Positions 33,129 to 42,162 of a stretch of 42,163 nucleotides of DNA are shown in pieces. Position 1 is the stretch's first letter. Each line of letters starts with the position of its first letter. Under the pieces are notes generated by a model. It did no database searches. It was not told the DNA's origin and was given only the letters and a program-made list of their open reading frames with translations. The position numbers and the translations under genes are program-made. This DNA is from Oligoflexales bacterium (lineage in GTDB: Bacteria > Bdellovibrionota_B > Oligoflexia > Oligoflexales > JAGOVF01): contig JAGOVF010000014.1 in the NCBI GenBank assembly GCA_018060885.1, positions 1 to 42,163 on the forward strand, in the 5' to 3' direction.

Positions 33129-34765
33129 GAAATTGCAACTCCTAGTCCTACATAGCCTGTAAACATATTTATATAGTCGATGATTTTTTCATCTTCGACA
33201 TCTAAGTTGGTTTCGTTTCTGGCAATTTCAACTTGTTCAAATAGCGCAAATAATAAAAACGAAGTATTGAACGTCTTTGTCAATTGCGGGCCGTCAATCA
33301 ACCAAAGGTCGCTTCCATATCTTCTTGTTGTTATGGAATGCGTGGACTTCTTGGAGGGAAAAGCTTGATCTATTGCTGTCCATAGCCGAAATAGAAACAT
33401 CGAGGACTGCCATTCAACGCCTACTTCACCACCTATAGTCAACTCATTATTCAATGAAAAGTTTTTCGATTCAAAATCATCTATATCTTCAGCGTAAATA
33501 AGCAAATCGGCATTATAGGTCCATGAGCCAATTTTCGGTACAAAATCAATCCGGTCTATAAATGACTTGAAATTGAAACCTAAAGAATACCCGACTAAAA
33601 TTCTCGACCAAGAAAGTGTTTCAACTTCAGCGCCTGAACTAATTTCTGCTTCTGGTACCTTATCGTAATAGAGTTTTACACCAGAAAGAAATCCTCCACG
33701 AAACTCAGAAATTAAACTGAACAGAGAACTCTCTTCCAGCAAAGTGTTCCCCGCGAGGATTTGTGGCCCGTAGCGCAATCCAAAATAGCCTTTTGAAATA
33801 TTTTGCGCGAGCAGCATAAATGTTTGGTTAAAAAAGTTATCGTAGTAACTGCTTGTATCTTTGTGAAGGCGCTTTGAAAAAGTTTCGATGAGTGTTTTAC
33901 TTTTATGAAAAGCATTTGATCGATACTCTGCAGAATGAGCGAATATTAATTTAGCTTTATCAGGTTTTATAGATTTGTATTTTGTAGTATCGGGTTCTTC
34001 AACAATGGTCTCAGCTTTAGCGATTCTTAGGCTATTAGATTCCCAAGTTCTATATTTTTTATTGAATCTCAAGCTATAAAATAACAATTCAGGAGCTGGA
34101 GGAATATCTTCGAGAAATTTTTTTGCAATTTCATTGTTCGTCTTTTCTAGTTCAGAAGATACATATGAAGATTGAGCATCGTTTTTTAAGTGTTTTTTAT
34201 GATTGATGCTCAATTGACCCGGTGGGGCTTCATTAGAAATACGGTATGCGTATGGAAGTTGGGCTATCAGGTTAAATGCCAAAAGCCTTGCATAGTTTTC
34301 AAGATTTAACATTTCTATAAGGTAACCATTAGTATTTAAGATAATACCGGCTTCTTTTTGAAGGCGGTCATTTTTTTTATAGAAAACTCCTATTTCAGAA
34401 CGATCTTCATATTCAATCACTATGAGGTGCCATCCGGGGCTCAGCTTTTTTATAAAAAGTTCTTTTTGTTCGTTTGAAGAAATGTTAAGAGAACGTTTTC
34501 CGCATTCGAAGTTCAAAAACATTCCGGTTTCATAAAAACCACCCGATAGTTTGAGGAAATCTCCCAAATTTTTGCAAGATTTTTGCCAAATTGCTTCGCT
34601 GGTTTCAATGCCCATTTTGGTTTTGGAGTTTCTGAGTAAGAGGTGGCTGATTTGCAGATTTTCGGTGTCAAATTCACTTGATTGTGCATTCTTTGTGAGA
34701 GTCAGGAAAGCCATGCTAAAGAAAAGCCAGCGGTAGAAATTTGTTTTTCTAAAGTATGACTTCAT
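33122..34765 (-). CDS. Predicted outer-membrane protein with C-terminal aromatic
   Basis: This 547-residue protein has a signal peptide (cleavage near KNA|QS, about residue 27). The first 190 residues look like a soluble domain (ELFIKKLSPGWHLIVIEY resembles a PEGA-like beta element). The rest alternates in barrel-like strands and ends YVGLGVAISW, with the terminal Trp expected of a Bam-dependent outer-membrane protein. I cannot name the family. It overlaps the FecR gene by 4 bp and the next gene by 7 bp. Confidence 0.65.
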   Translation of the reverse strand: MKSYFRKTNFYRWLFFSMAFLTLTKNAQSSEFDTENLQISHLLLRNSKTKMGIETSEAIWQKSCKNLGDFLKLSGGFYETGMFLNFECGKRSLNISSNEQKELFIKKLSPGWHLIVIEYEDRSEIGVFYKKNDRLQKEAGIILNTNGYLIEMLNLENYARLLAFNLIAQLPYAYRISNEAPPGQLSINHKKHLKNDAQSSYVSSELEKTNNEIAKKFLEDIPPAPELLFYSLRFNKKYRTWESNSLRIAKAETIVEEPDTTKYKSIKPDKAKLIFAHSAEYRSNAFHKSKTLIETFSKRLHKDTSSYYDNFFNQTFMLLAQNISKGYFGLRYGPQILAGNTLLEESSLFSLISEFRGGFLSGVKLYYDKVPEAEISSGAEVETLSWSRILVGYSLGFNFKSFIDRIDFVPKIGSWTYNADLLIYAEDIDDFESKNFSLNNELTIGGEVGVEWQSSMFLFRLWTAIDQAFPSKKSTHSITTRRYGSDLWLIDGPQLTKTFNTSFLLFALFEQVEIARNETNLDVEDEKIIDYINMFTGYVGLGVAISW

Positions 34766-36387
34766 CTTTTTGCCGCCAATACTTTAACGGGCTGAGTAAA
34801 AATTATATTTTTTTGCTCAGCCATAAAACTCAAAAGACGCGCCTTTTCTTTTATAAAACTCGAACTTAGATCTACGAGTTTTCCCTTTGAAATGATGTAT
34901 AACTTTTTGTCATTTGTAGAAGAAGTATCTAACTTTTCGACTGAAAAATTTTGTAAAAATGCATCACTCGGGCCAGAAAATATGATGTCTGCGGCGAATA
35001 AATCTAAAAATCTTTTGTATTCCGCTTTTTGTAAACTCGCCCCAGAGAAATGGCCAATTATTCTGTTTCCTTTAATAATAAAAGCAGCAGAATAGGGGCT
35101 AGTTGAAGCTGGCTCTACAATCTTAAACTCATTTAGTCCTTTTATTGAAAGTGCAGCACGCGGGAATAGCCGACCGTCATATAAATGCAAATGATGCGTT
35201 AAATTAGCTTCGGAATTAGACTCTTGATACCAAGATTGGCGACGTGGTGATTTTAGAACTTCATCAAATTTTAATGTAAATGATTTTGCTAAAGGAGAAG
35301 TCAGGCTCCTAATAGTAATAAGCTCAGATTTACTTCTAAACGATTCAATGTTTTCACCATTTAAATTGTACGAAGCCCCAAGTTTGAAACTCAGGTTTAT
35401 AAAAAACGGGTGGAAAGTAGCATGCTTCTTAAGGAGGCTTGCAGAAATGATGATGCTATTTTGTTCTCCCTCATTTGCTGAAAGTTTGGTTGAGCTCTTT
35501 TTGGCTTTCTGATCTGAAAGGAGAATTTGTGCGCGCCAATTTTGAGCGCCTGTTTTTTTCTGACTTGGCGACAAATCTAATGTGAAGGATTTTATTTCCG
35601 TAGGGTCTTTAAAGTCGTAGCTCCAATAAGTCAAAGATTGGCTTTTCAATTCAGGTTCAAAGCCTGTATCTACCAAAGTGCGACTAATGTTATCGTTTAA
35701 TTCTTTTTGAATAGATTTTGATAATTTTGCGCTTAGCGATAAGTCAAAGGGGGATAAAGTTGGTGGTGTATTTGTTTTTTCTATAGAATTTAATTGCGTG
35801 TCGTGTTTCGAACCTTCGTTTACTTTAAATATTGTGGCTTTTGAATTAGAATTTTGCGCGGAAATTCCAATTGACTTTATTTTGTTCGATAAAGAAAACA
35901 CTTCGTTTTTACTAACAATTTCGAAGCTACTATAGTCTTTTTTGGGCGGGGCACTTGAAGCACTAGAAGTACGTGATTGGGATATTGTCGTATCAATTGG
36001 TTTTGATGCTTCAAGAACACCACTGATCAAATTTATTTTTAGTTGTTTAGACCCTGTGTTTAAATTCTCTTCAAGAATTATTTGACTGTTTTCTCCAAGA
36101 GTAATTTTATGGCCAGATTCAAAATGAATATCAGCTTTTGAATTTGAAAGGGTTGCTATTCTGTCACCATGCGATACTCCTTGATTTTTAGAAACATTCA
36201 TCCATAGCTGTGAACCCATTGTTCTTAATTGAACTTTTCCTGAATAGTGTGAGATTGAAGCAATTTTATTTAGAGATGTTGTACTAGCGAACTCCAAAAC
36301 ATAAATGCCATAAATAACTGATAGGATAGCTACAGTCCAAAGCAACAATAGATAGAATCGTAATTTTTTATGACTTGAACGCTGCAA
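34762..36387 (-). CDS. FecR-domain membrane protein
   Basis: This 541-residue protein has a short cytoplasmic N-terminus and one transmembrane helix (about 11-31). A FecR domain follows at about 42-130 (GKVQLR, then VSHGDRIAT, then ADIHFESGHKITLGENSQI, then NLISGVLEASK). A Ser-rich linker (135-230) leads to a beta-rich periplasmic region of unknown type. FecR domains in iron-uptake regulators transduce signals; free-standing FecR/LysM-like proteins bind periplasmic partners. No FecI sigma factor is adjacent. It is the first gene of the seven-gene minus-strand operon. Confidence 0.78.
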   Translation of the reverse strand: MQRSSHKKLRFYLLLLWTVAILSVIYGIYVLEFASTTSLNKIASISHYSGKVQLRTMGSQLWMNVSKNQGVSHGDRIATLSNSKADIHFESGHKITLGENSQIILEENLNTGSKQLKINLISGVLEASKPIDTTISQSRTSSASSAPPKKDYSSFEIVSKNEVFSLSNKIKSIGISAQNSNSKATIFKVNEGSKHDTQLNSIEKTNTPPTLSPFDLSLSAKLSKSIQKELNDNISRTLVDTGFEPELKSQSLTYWSYDFKDPTEIKSFTLDLSPSQKKTGAQNWRAQILLSDQKAKKSSTKLSANEGEQNSIIISASLLKKHATFHPFFINLSFKLGASYNLNGENIESFRSKSELITIRSLTSPLAKSFTLKFDEVLKSPRRQSWYQESNSEANLTHHLHLYDGRLFPRAALSIKGLNEFKIVEPASTSPYSAAFIIKGNRIIGHFSGASLQKAEYKRFLDLFAADIIFSGPSDAFLQNFSVEKLDTSSTNDKKLYIISKGKLVDLSSSFIKEKARLLSFMAEQKNIIFTQPVKVLAAKR

Positions 36388-36426
36388 TTTTGCTCACCCA
36401 GAATTTCTAGTCTAATGGTTAATATC

Positions 36427-36439
36427 CCAATAATATTGG
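36427..36439. promoter_or_regulatory. Perfect 13-bp palindrome between divergent genes
   Basis: CCAATAATATTGG (6-bp arms around one central A) lies 40 bp from the FecR gene start and 98 bp from the phosphatase start. It is symmetric enough to be an operator for a dimeric regulator of either or both genes. No convincing -35/-10 pair is seen on either strand. Confidence 0.45.
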
Positions 36440-36536
36440 TCGGAAATATGAATAATAATGTTAATTTTGTTCAAGGTTTATCTGGGTTTGTCGATAGGCG
36501 ACTGGCGGCTTTAGTTAATTTAATAGGAAGCTTTCT

Positions 36537-38597
36537 TTGCAAATCGCATTTCGAAAATCCTTAACTACAAAACTATTTATACTGACCTCGCTTCTAATAG
36601 TTTTTTCAGTAGGCGGTATTTCTTATAGAAATGCTGTAGATTTGAAGAAAATTTTAACGACACAAATTGAAGATCAATTAAGTTATCAAGCAGAGAGCAG
36701 TGCCCGAGAGATTGATAGCACATTAGCCGGGTTTTTTGCCCAAGCAACAGTGCTAGTCCCGCAATTAGCTCTCGAATATCCTTACCTTTTACAAAAGCAA
36801 TTGGGAAATTATTTAGACCAAAACGACAGCATCGCTGTCATTTCTATCTATGGGAAGAGTAAGAGCTTTTTGGAATATTCTGTTAATTTCACAAGCAAAA
36901 AAGATCGTTTTGGCCACGACGAGGCGCAATTTGTTTCATTTCAACGCAGTTTTTTAGAAAAGAATAGAAAATGGACTCAGTCACTTTCGGCGGCGAGTAA
37001 AGAAAATATTTACCTTGCTTCTGTTGAAAATTCTTACAAATTACCATTAGTAAATCTTGTATATAAATTTCTCGTGAAGAATAATAAATCTGAAAATCTC
37101 GAATTGTTTTATGTGCTGACTATTTGGAAGTCAGAATTTGTTAACAATCTGCCCAGTGGGCATGGCCAACAAAGTTTTATCATAGGGCACAATGGCAAAT
37201 TGTTTGCTACGCCAAGCAATACCCAGTTGCAAAAGAATCTAGAAAAATTAAAAATAGTGAAACACAGTCTAAATTCCAGTTCATCACAAGGCCTCGTTTC
37301 TAGCTACTATAGTTCAAGAGGAGAACAATTCATTGGTGCCTATGCGACACCTCCGAATTATCGACAGCTTCGAGTCATTATACAAAAAGACGCGGCAATT
37401 GCGCTCTCTTCTGTAAAGCTCTCTGTTGTAAAGTCGGCCCTTTATGGGGCCTTGTTTTTACTTTTAGCTTTGTTGTTCAGTTCTATTACTTCATCTAAAA
37501 TTACAAAATCTTTAAGAGAGCTTGTGACGGCAACAAATAGAGTTTCGGAAGGAGACTTTGCAATATCGGTTGAAATTTCCTCTCAAGATGAAGTCGGGTT
37601 TTTAGGTGCTTCCATAAATGAAATGGCCAAAAAAATAGGAAGTCTTTTAAATGTCGAACTTGAAAATGCAAGGAAAGCGCATGAGCTTGAAACAGCAAAA
37701 ATTGTCCAGGCAACTTTATTCCCCAAAAATGTAAATCTCACGGATAAGCTGCAGGTATCTGGATATTATTGTCCAGCAACTGAGTGTGGAGGAGATTTGT
37801 GGGGATATTTTGAAATTAAAAAAGATGTTTTTGCCTTGTTTATTGCCGACGCCATGGGTCATGGTGTCCCTGCGGCTTTAATCACTGCTTTGGCTTATTC
37901 AAGTTATAAAACTATTGAAGATTTAATGATAACGCAAAAGAGCCAGCTTAGTTCTCCGGATGATATTTTGACGGCTCTGAACAGGGTCATATTTAGTGCA
38001 CTAGAGGGCAAAATTCATATGACTTGTTTTTTGGCAGTTATAGACTTGAATACAAAAAAAATGACTTACTCAAATGCCGGCCATAATTTTCCATTGCACT
38101 TGTCAAAAAAAATAGCAGAACCGGCAACAACACAAGAATCTTTAGAGCTAAACAATGACAACGAATACGAAATAAGTCCAATTAAACACAAAGGCACTCC
38201 ATTGGGAATGATGAAAGACTCTAGATACACGAGCAAAGAATTAAATGTGAATTCAGGAGATAAAATTGTTTTCTATACAGACGGTATTGTAGAGGGCGAA
38301 TCCCCTACGAACGTTCAATACGGAAAAAAATCATTTTATAAATCTATAGTTGAAAATGCACATAAGGAAGCAAGTGAATTAAATAAAAAATTAGTTCAAA
38401 TTGCCTTTTCGCACTTTAAAAATAAACCTCTAAAAGATGATATTACTTTAGTAGTAGTCGCAATTAACGTGGATAGCGTACAAAAAGAATCTGAATCTAA
38501 CTATCCGACATTAGATTTAGACATTAATTTGGCTGTTGAAGACTTTGATGCTGATGAAACACACCTAAATAAGAAAGAAGAAAGTTTTGCTTCGTAA
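36537..38597 (+). CDS. Membrane sensor with HAMP and SpoIIE/RsbU phosphatase domains
   Basis: This 686-residue protein has transmembrane helix 1 at 11-29, a periplasmic sensor region of about 270 residues (Cache-like), helix 2 at 301-318, HAMP at 319-371, a helical linker, then a PP2C-type SpoIIE phosphatase at about 405-645. The phosphatase metal motifs are all present: GGDLW (418-422), DAMGHG (438-443), NAGH (513-516), TDGIVEG (581-587) and DDITL (634-638). Such enzymes dephosphorylate STAS anti-sigma antagonists. An acidic tail (650-686) is unusual. TTG is start: AGGAAG lies 6 bases upstream. No STAS antagonist or anti-sigma kinase gene is in the window. Confidence 0.9.
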   Translation: MQIAFRKSLTTKLFILTSLLIVFSVGGISYRNAVDLKKILTTQIEDQLSYQAESSAREIDSTLAGFFAQATVLVPQLALEYPYLLQKQLGNYLDQNDSIAVISIYGKSKSFLEYSVNFTSKKDRFGHDEAQFVSFQRSFLEKNRKWTQSLSAASKENIYLASVENSYKLPLVNLVYKFLVKNNKSENLELFYVLTIWKSEFVNNLPSGHGQQSFIIGHNGKLFATPSNTQLQKNLEKLKIVKHSLNSSSSQGLVSSYYSSRGEQFIGAYATPPNYRQLRVIIQKDAAIALSSVKLSVVKSALYGALFLLLALLFSSITSSKITKSLRELVTATNRVSEGDFAISVEISSQDEVGFLGASINEMAKKIGSLLNVELENARKAHELETAKIVQATLFPKNVNLTDKLQVSGYYCPATECGGDLWGYFEIKKDVFALFIADAMGHGVPAALITALAYSSYKTIEDLMITQKSQLSSPDDILTALNRVIFSALEGKIHMTCFLAVIDLNTKKMTYSNAGHNFPLHLSKKIAEPATTQESLELNNDNEYEISPIKHKGTPLGMMKDSRYTSKELNVNSGDKIVFYTDGIVEGESPTNVQYGKKSFYKSIVENAHKEASELNKKLVQIAFSHFKNKPLKDDITLVVVAINVDSVQKESESNYPTLDLDINLAVEDFDADETHLNKKEESFAS

Positions 38598-38627
38598 GTA
38601 AGATGCGAAAAATTATAATTTGGAAAT

Positions 38628-39308
38628 TTATTTTATATAGAATCCATCCCCGTAGTAGTTTTGTATTTCTACTTCTGATCCGATCAATTTTTGTCGCAGT
38701 CTTGTAATTTGGGTATTAATGCAATTGCGCGAAAGTTTGGAGCTTTGCCAGACATGCTCGTGCAGCATTTTTTTTGAAACCGTAGTTGTTGGTTTAGAAA
38801 GTAAAAGAGTTAGTATTTTCGTTTCTTTGGGGGTCAAAAAAATGGAGTCTGAATCGGGAAGAATTTCCAGCTTTGATTCTTCTGGATAGAATATGAGATC
38901 TTTAAAAATTACTTTTTTTGAAACTATTGACTCTAGGCGAAGTTTTTTCTCAATGAAAATATTTATACTTCTAATCAGTTGAAAAATTTCAATAGGTTTT
39001 TCAAGAAGTTCGATTCCTTGTGGCTTAAATTGTTGATTAGCATTGCTTGTGCTAATGACTACCGTTGGAATTAAAATTGACAGTGAAGTTATTTGATCGA
39101 GTTCTTTTTGAGATTTACCTGGCTCATTGACAACTAAGATTGTTGGCAACTTTTTTGAATTGTTATTTAAATAGAAATTCAAATTTTGGACAGATCGAAA
39201 TAACCTTGTTGCATAGTTTCCGACAAGAATAGGTAAAATCGAATCTTTAGATTCAATCTCTATAGGTTCTAAGAGCCAGATATTTTCCACAAGAAAGGGT
39301 GTCCCCAA
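38628..39308 (-). CDS. Winged-helix regulator with receiver-like N-terminus lacking the phospho-Asp
   Basis: This 226-residue protein has an OmpR/PhoB-type DNA-binding domain in its last 80 residues (LTPKETKILTLLLS, HEHVWQSS, INTQITRLRQKL, GDGFYIK). The N-terminal 120 residues have the receiver topology (ILVV strand; VVISTSN strand with the Thr/Ser; LLEKP with Lys104-Pro105), but the phospho-acceptor position holds Asn61 (VVNEPG) and the acidic pair near the N-terminus is not evident. It is probably a phosphorylation-independent regulator. TTG 39308 is a tentative start; GTG 39290 is also possible. No histidine kinase is adjacent. Confidence 0.78.
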   Translation of the reverse strand: MGTPFLVENIWLLEPIEIESKDSILPILVGNYATRLFRSVQNLNFYLNNNSKKLPTILVVNEPGKSQKELDQITSLSILIPTVVISTSNANQQFKPQGIELLEKPIEIFQLIRSINIFIEKKLRLESIVSKKVIFKDLIFYPEESKLEILPDSDSIFLTPKETKILTLLLSKPTTTVSKKMLHEHVWQSSKLSRNCINTQITRLRQKLIGSEVEIQNYYGDGFYIK

Positions 39309-39427
39309 CTAAATTGATGCGTTTGATAGCTAGTCATTTAGCTCTATTTTAATATAAAACGAGATATGCAATATTTTGTGGTATCCTAGCTTTTGCCAAA
39401 ATGTAATTTTTTGACTAATTATTAAAG

Positions 39428-40678
39428 GTGCTTACTAAAGTGGAACTTTCGTCCAAAAGCCTATTACAAGCTCGTAAACGTATCGAAAAACTCATTGCGC
39501 CAACTCCCGCTGTCCCAGCACTTTTTTTAGATAAAATGACTAAAGGCTCAGTTTGGTTAAAGTTAGAAAGTCTAAATGTTGGTGGATCATTTAAAATCAG
39601 AGGCGCAACCAATGCCTTATTGCAGATTCCCAAACACGAACTGCAAAAAGGCGTTATTGCCGCGAGTGCCGGCAATCATGCGCAGGGTGTTGCTAGTACA
39701 TGTCGATTATTAGGAGCAAAATGCCGTATTTTCATGCCGGAAAATACACCTTTAATAAAACTGGAAGCGACCAAAACTCTAGGTGCAGAAATACAGCTGG
39801 TTGGGCAAACAATAGATGATGCTTTAAAAGCCGCTGAGGCTTATCAAGTATCTCACGGCGGTACATTTGTCCATGCTTTTGCCAATGCAGACGTAATTGC
39901 TGGACAGGGCACGATTGGCCACGAGTTACTTGAGCAAATTTCTGATATAGAGACAGTGGTCGTACCGATTGGCGGAGGCGGATTGATCAGCGGAATTGCC
40001 AGTGTTATTAAAGAGCGACTACCAAATGCAAAAATTATTGGTGTTCAAGCTGAATCGTATCCATCCATGAAGGTCGCTTTTTCGGGTGGCGATATTTCTA
40101 AAATTGTAGCACTACCGACGATTGCAGATGGCATAGCTATTAAAAAGCCAAGTGAAATGACTCTGGAAATCATTAAAAAGTACGTGGATGATATCGTTAC
40201 AGTTTCAGAAGACGAAATTGCAGCGGCTGTCATGCTTCTGATGGAGCGTGGTCATTTATTGGCCGAAGGCGCGGGAGCTGCTTCAGTTGCTGGGTTTTTA
40301 AACTTGGCAGAAAAAGGGCTTTTTAACTCTAACGGTGGCGCAACGGTTTGCATAATTTCGGGCGGAAATATTGATGTAAATTTATTGAAAAGAATAATGG
40401 TGAGAGGCTTAATTTACTCCGGTCGCCAAATGACCATTAGAGTACGGGTCTATGACAGGCCGGGAAATTTAGCTCAAGTTCTTGATTTAATAGGAAAAAC
40501 GGGCGCAAACGTCATGGAAATACACCATCATCGTGTTCAGGGTACTGCGACGCAATTTGCCTATGTCGATATCGAAATTGAGTTGGAAACCACGAATCGG
40601 GAGCATCAAATAAGCATTTCTCATTTGTTAAAAGCTCAACAAGTATCGTTTCAAATTACCCTACCTTCAGAGCTCTAA
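39428..40678 (+). CDS. Threonine ammonia-lyase (dehydratase) with ACT domain
   Basis: This 416-residue PLP enzyme converts threonine to 2-oxobutanoate and ammonia. GGSFKIRGA puts the PLP Lys at 56, SAGNHAQGVA and GGGGL (182-186, phosphate grip) follow in normal spacing, and a single ACT domain (about 335-416) ends it. The one-ACT layout matches the catabolic/biosynthetic TdcB-like type rather than the two-ACT E. coli IlvA. GTG 39428 and GTG 39440 are both possible starts. It faces away from the pseudo-receiver gene. Confidence 0.93.
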   Translation: MLTKVELSSKSLLQARKRIEKLIAPTPAVPALFLDKMTKGSVWLKLESLNVGGSFKIRGATNALLQIPKHELQKGVIAASAGNHAQGVASTCRLLGAKCRIFMPENTPLIKLEATKTLGAEIQLVGQTIDDALKAAEAYQVSHGGTFVHAFANADVIAGQGTIGHELLEQISDIETVVVPIGGGGLISGIASVIKERLPNAKIIGVQAESYPSMKVAFSGGDISKIVALPTIADGIAIKKPSEMTLEIIKKYVDDIVTVSEDEIAAAVMLLMERGHLLAEGAGAASVAGFLNLAEKGLFNSNGGATVCIISGGNIDVNLLKRIMVRGLIYSGRQMTIRVRVYDRPGNLAQVLDLIGKTGANVMEIHHHRVQGTATQFAYVDIEIELETTNREHQISISHLLKAQQVSFQITLPSEL

Positions 40679-40696
40679 GTTTTATTTTAGCTAACG

Positions 40697-40716
40697 GGCT
40701 TTCTAAGCTTAATTTT
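40697..40716 (+). terminator. Weak terminator candidate after threonine ammonia-lyase
   Basis: GGCTT/AAGCT (40697-40701 with 40705-40709, one G-T pair) around a 3-nt loop is followed by TAATTTTTAT. The stem is short, so termination may be partial. Confidence 0.35.
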
Positions 40717-40753
40717 TATCACAAATTGATGGTGAAAAAAAAAATATTGGGTA

Positions 40754-40847
40754 AAACTTACCTCGCTTCGCAGAGTCCCAGCGAATTGGCCTTGTTTAGC
40801 TAGGCAATTTGTGCCGCTTTCGCGGTGCTTGCAAAGCAGGTAAGTTT
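40754..40847. other. Structured palindromic element (three nested stems) upstream of sucB
   Basis: An outer perfect 10-bp stem AAACTTACCT (40754-40763) / AGGTAAGTTT (40838-40847) continues inward as GCTT/AAGC and GCA/TGC after single unpaired bases. It closes two more hairpins: AATTGGCCT/AGGCAATT (40784-40792 with 40802-40809, one bulged G) and a GCCGC/GCGGT stem (40813-40817 with 40822-40826, loop TTTC). The shape is a junction with two arms. It could be an RNA leader element or a REP/MITE-type DNA palindrome. Confidence 0.6.
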
Positions 40848-40923
40848 CCTGGATTATTAATAAATAGAGCGCATCGGCCTTTTGGTGGTCGCATGAATTT
40901 TAAGCTATTCAATGGGGATAAAA

Positions 40924-42162
40924 ATGGTTGTTGCGGTAAAGGTACCTGCTGTTGGTGAATCAGTAACTGAAGGCATGATATCACGGTGGCATGTTAGTAC
41001 TGGAGATATTGTAAAGCGCGATCAAGTTCTATTGGAACTTGATACCGACAAAGCTACAGTAGAAGTCGCTGCTGAAACTGCGGGCAAAATTACAATAAAG
41101 AAGCAAGCTGGCGAAACTGTTAAAGTCGGAGAGCAAATAGCAGAAATCGATGAAAGCGCCCAAGGATCGGCGACCGCGACTTCAGATAAATCAGTAAAAG
41201 AAAAAACAGAAGCAACGACTTCTCATAAAGATACTTCTTCTGTTGATTTGCAAAGGCACGGGCCAGCGGCTGCAAAGATGATGCAAGAAAAAAATATTGA
41301 TCCTAAAAATGTAGCGGCAAGCGGCAAAGATGGCCGCGTAACTAAGGGCGATGTTTTAAAACACGTAGCGTATTCAGAGACAAAAGTAGAAGTAAATTCT
41401 GAAGCTTCTAAACAAAATTCCAATCAAATCCAAGGCAAGTCACTCGATACAACTTCAGAACACAGAAAAGAATGGCGTGAGCCGATGTCGATGTTGCGCC
41501 GTAGAATAGCCGAGCGCTTAAAAGCGGCCCAGGATACTGCGGCTCTGCTGACCACCTTTAACGAAATTGACATGTCCAAAGTCATGGAGTTGCGCAAGAA
41601 ATATAAAGACGCATTCAAAGAGCGCTACGGAATTAATCTTGGATTTATGAGTTTTTTTGTAAAAGCAGTTTGCGAAGCGTTGCAGCAGTTTCCAAGAATC
41701 AATGGCTGGATAGAAGGTCAAGATGTTGTCTATCATAATTATTGTGATATCGGAGTGGCAGTTTCTACTGAAAAAGGGCTTATGGTTCCCGTAATCCGTA
41801 ATGCGGAAAAAATGTCTTTAGCAGAAATAGAAACCGCAATCATGGGATATTCTAATAAGGCGCGAGATGGCAAAATTAGTTTAGATGATTTAAATGGTGG
41901 AACTTTCACTATTTCTAATGGTGGAGTGTTCGGTTCTTTGATGTCTACGCCAATTATAAACCCACCACAAAGTGCAATTTTAGGTATGCACAAAATCCAA
42001 GAGCGGCCAATGGCGATCGACGGTGAAGTTAAGATTAGGCCGATGATGTACATCGCTATGTCTTATGATCATAGAATTGTTGATGGTAAAGAAGCGGTAC
42101 AATTCTTAGTGAAAGTTAAAGATAGCATCGAAGATCCATCTCGCTTGCTATTAGGAGTATAA
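40924..42162 (+). CDS. sucB: 2-oxoglutarate dehydrogenase E2 (dihydrolipoyl succinyltransferase)
   Basis: This 412-residue E2 enzyme of the 2-oxoglutarate dehydrogenase complex transfers succinyl from lipoyl-lysine to CoA. It has an N-terminal lipoyl domain (2-76; lipoylated Lys43 in LDTDKATVE), a linker, a peripheral-subunit-binding domain (111-148), and the catalytic domain with His383 and Asp387 in [19 protein letters not shown] at the N-terminus and the single lipoyl domain favour SucB over pyruvate E2. ATG 40924 is chosen because GGGGA lies 5 bases upstream; ATG 40912 lies before that SD. No sucA is upstream in this window. Confidence 0.93.
   Translation: MVVAVKVPAVGESVTEGMISRWHVSTGDIVKRDQVLLELDTDKATVEVAAETAGKITIKKQAGETVKVGEQIAEIDESAQGSATATSDKSVKEKTEATTSHKDTSSVDLQRHGPAAAKMMQEKNIDPKNVAASGKDGRVTKGDVLKHVAYSETKVEVNSEASKQNSNQIQGKSLDTTSEHRKEWREPMSMLRRRIAERLKAAQDTAALLTTFNEIDMSKVMELRKKYKDAFKERYGINLGFMSFFVKAVCEALQQFPRINGWIEGQDVVYHNYCDIGVAVSTEKGLMVPVIRNAEKMSLAEIETAIMGYSNKARDGKISLDDLNGGTFTISNGGVFGSLMSTPIINPPQSAILGMHKIQERPMAIDGEVKIRPMMYIAMSYDHRIVDGKEAVQFLVKVKDSIEDPSRLLLGV

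Noticed and set aside
38610..38621. Palindrome AAATTATAATTT after the phosphatase gene
   Set aside because: Short AT-only palindrome expected by chance in AT-rich DNA; no loop for a hairpin.
40754..40847. Structured element as an integron attC site or a tRNA
   Set aside because: It lacks the GTTRRRY/RYYYAAC core pair of attC sites, and no tRNA anticodon, T-loop or CCA end can be fitted.
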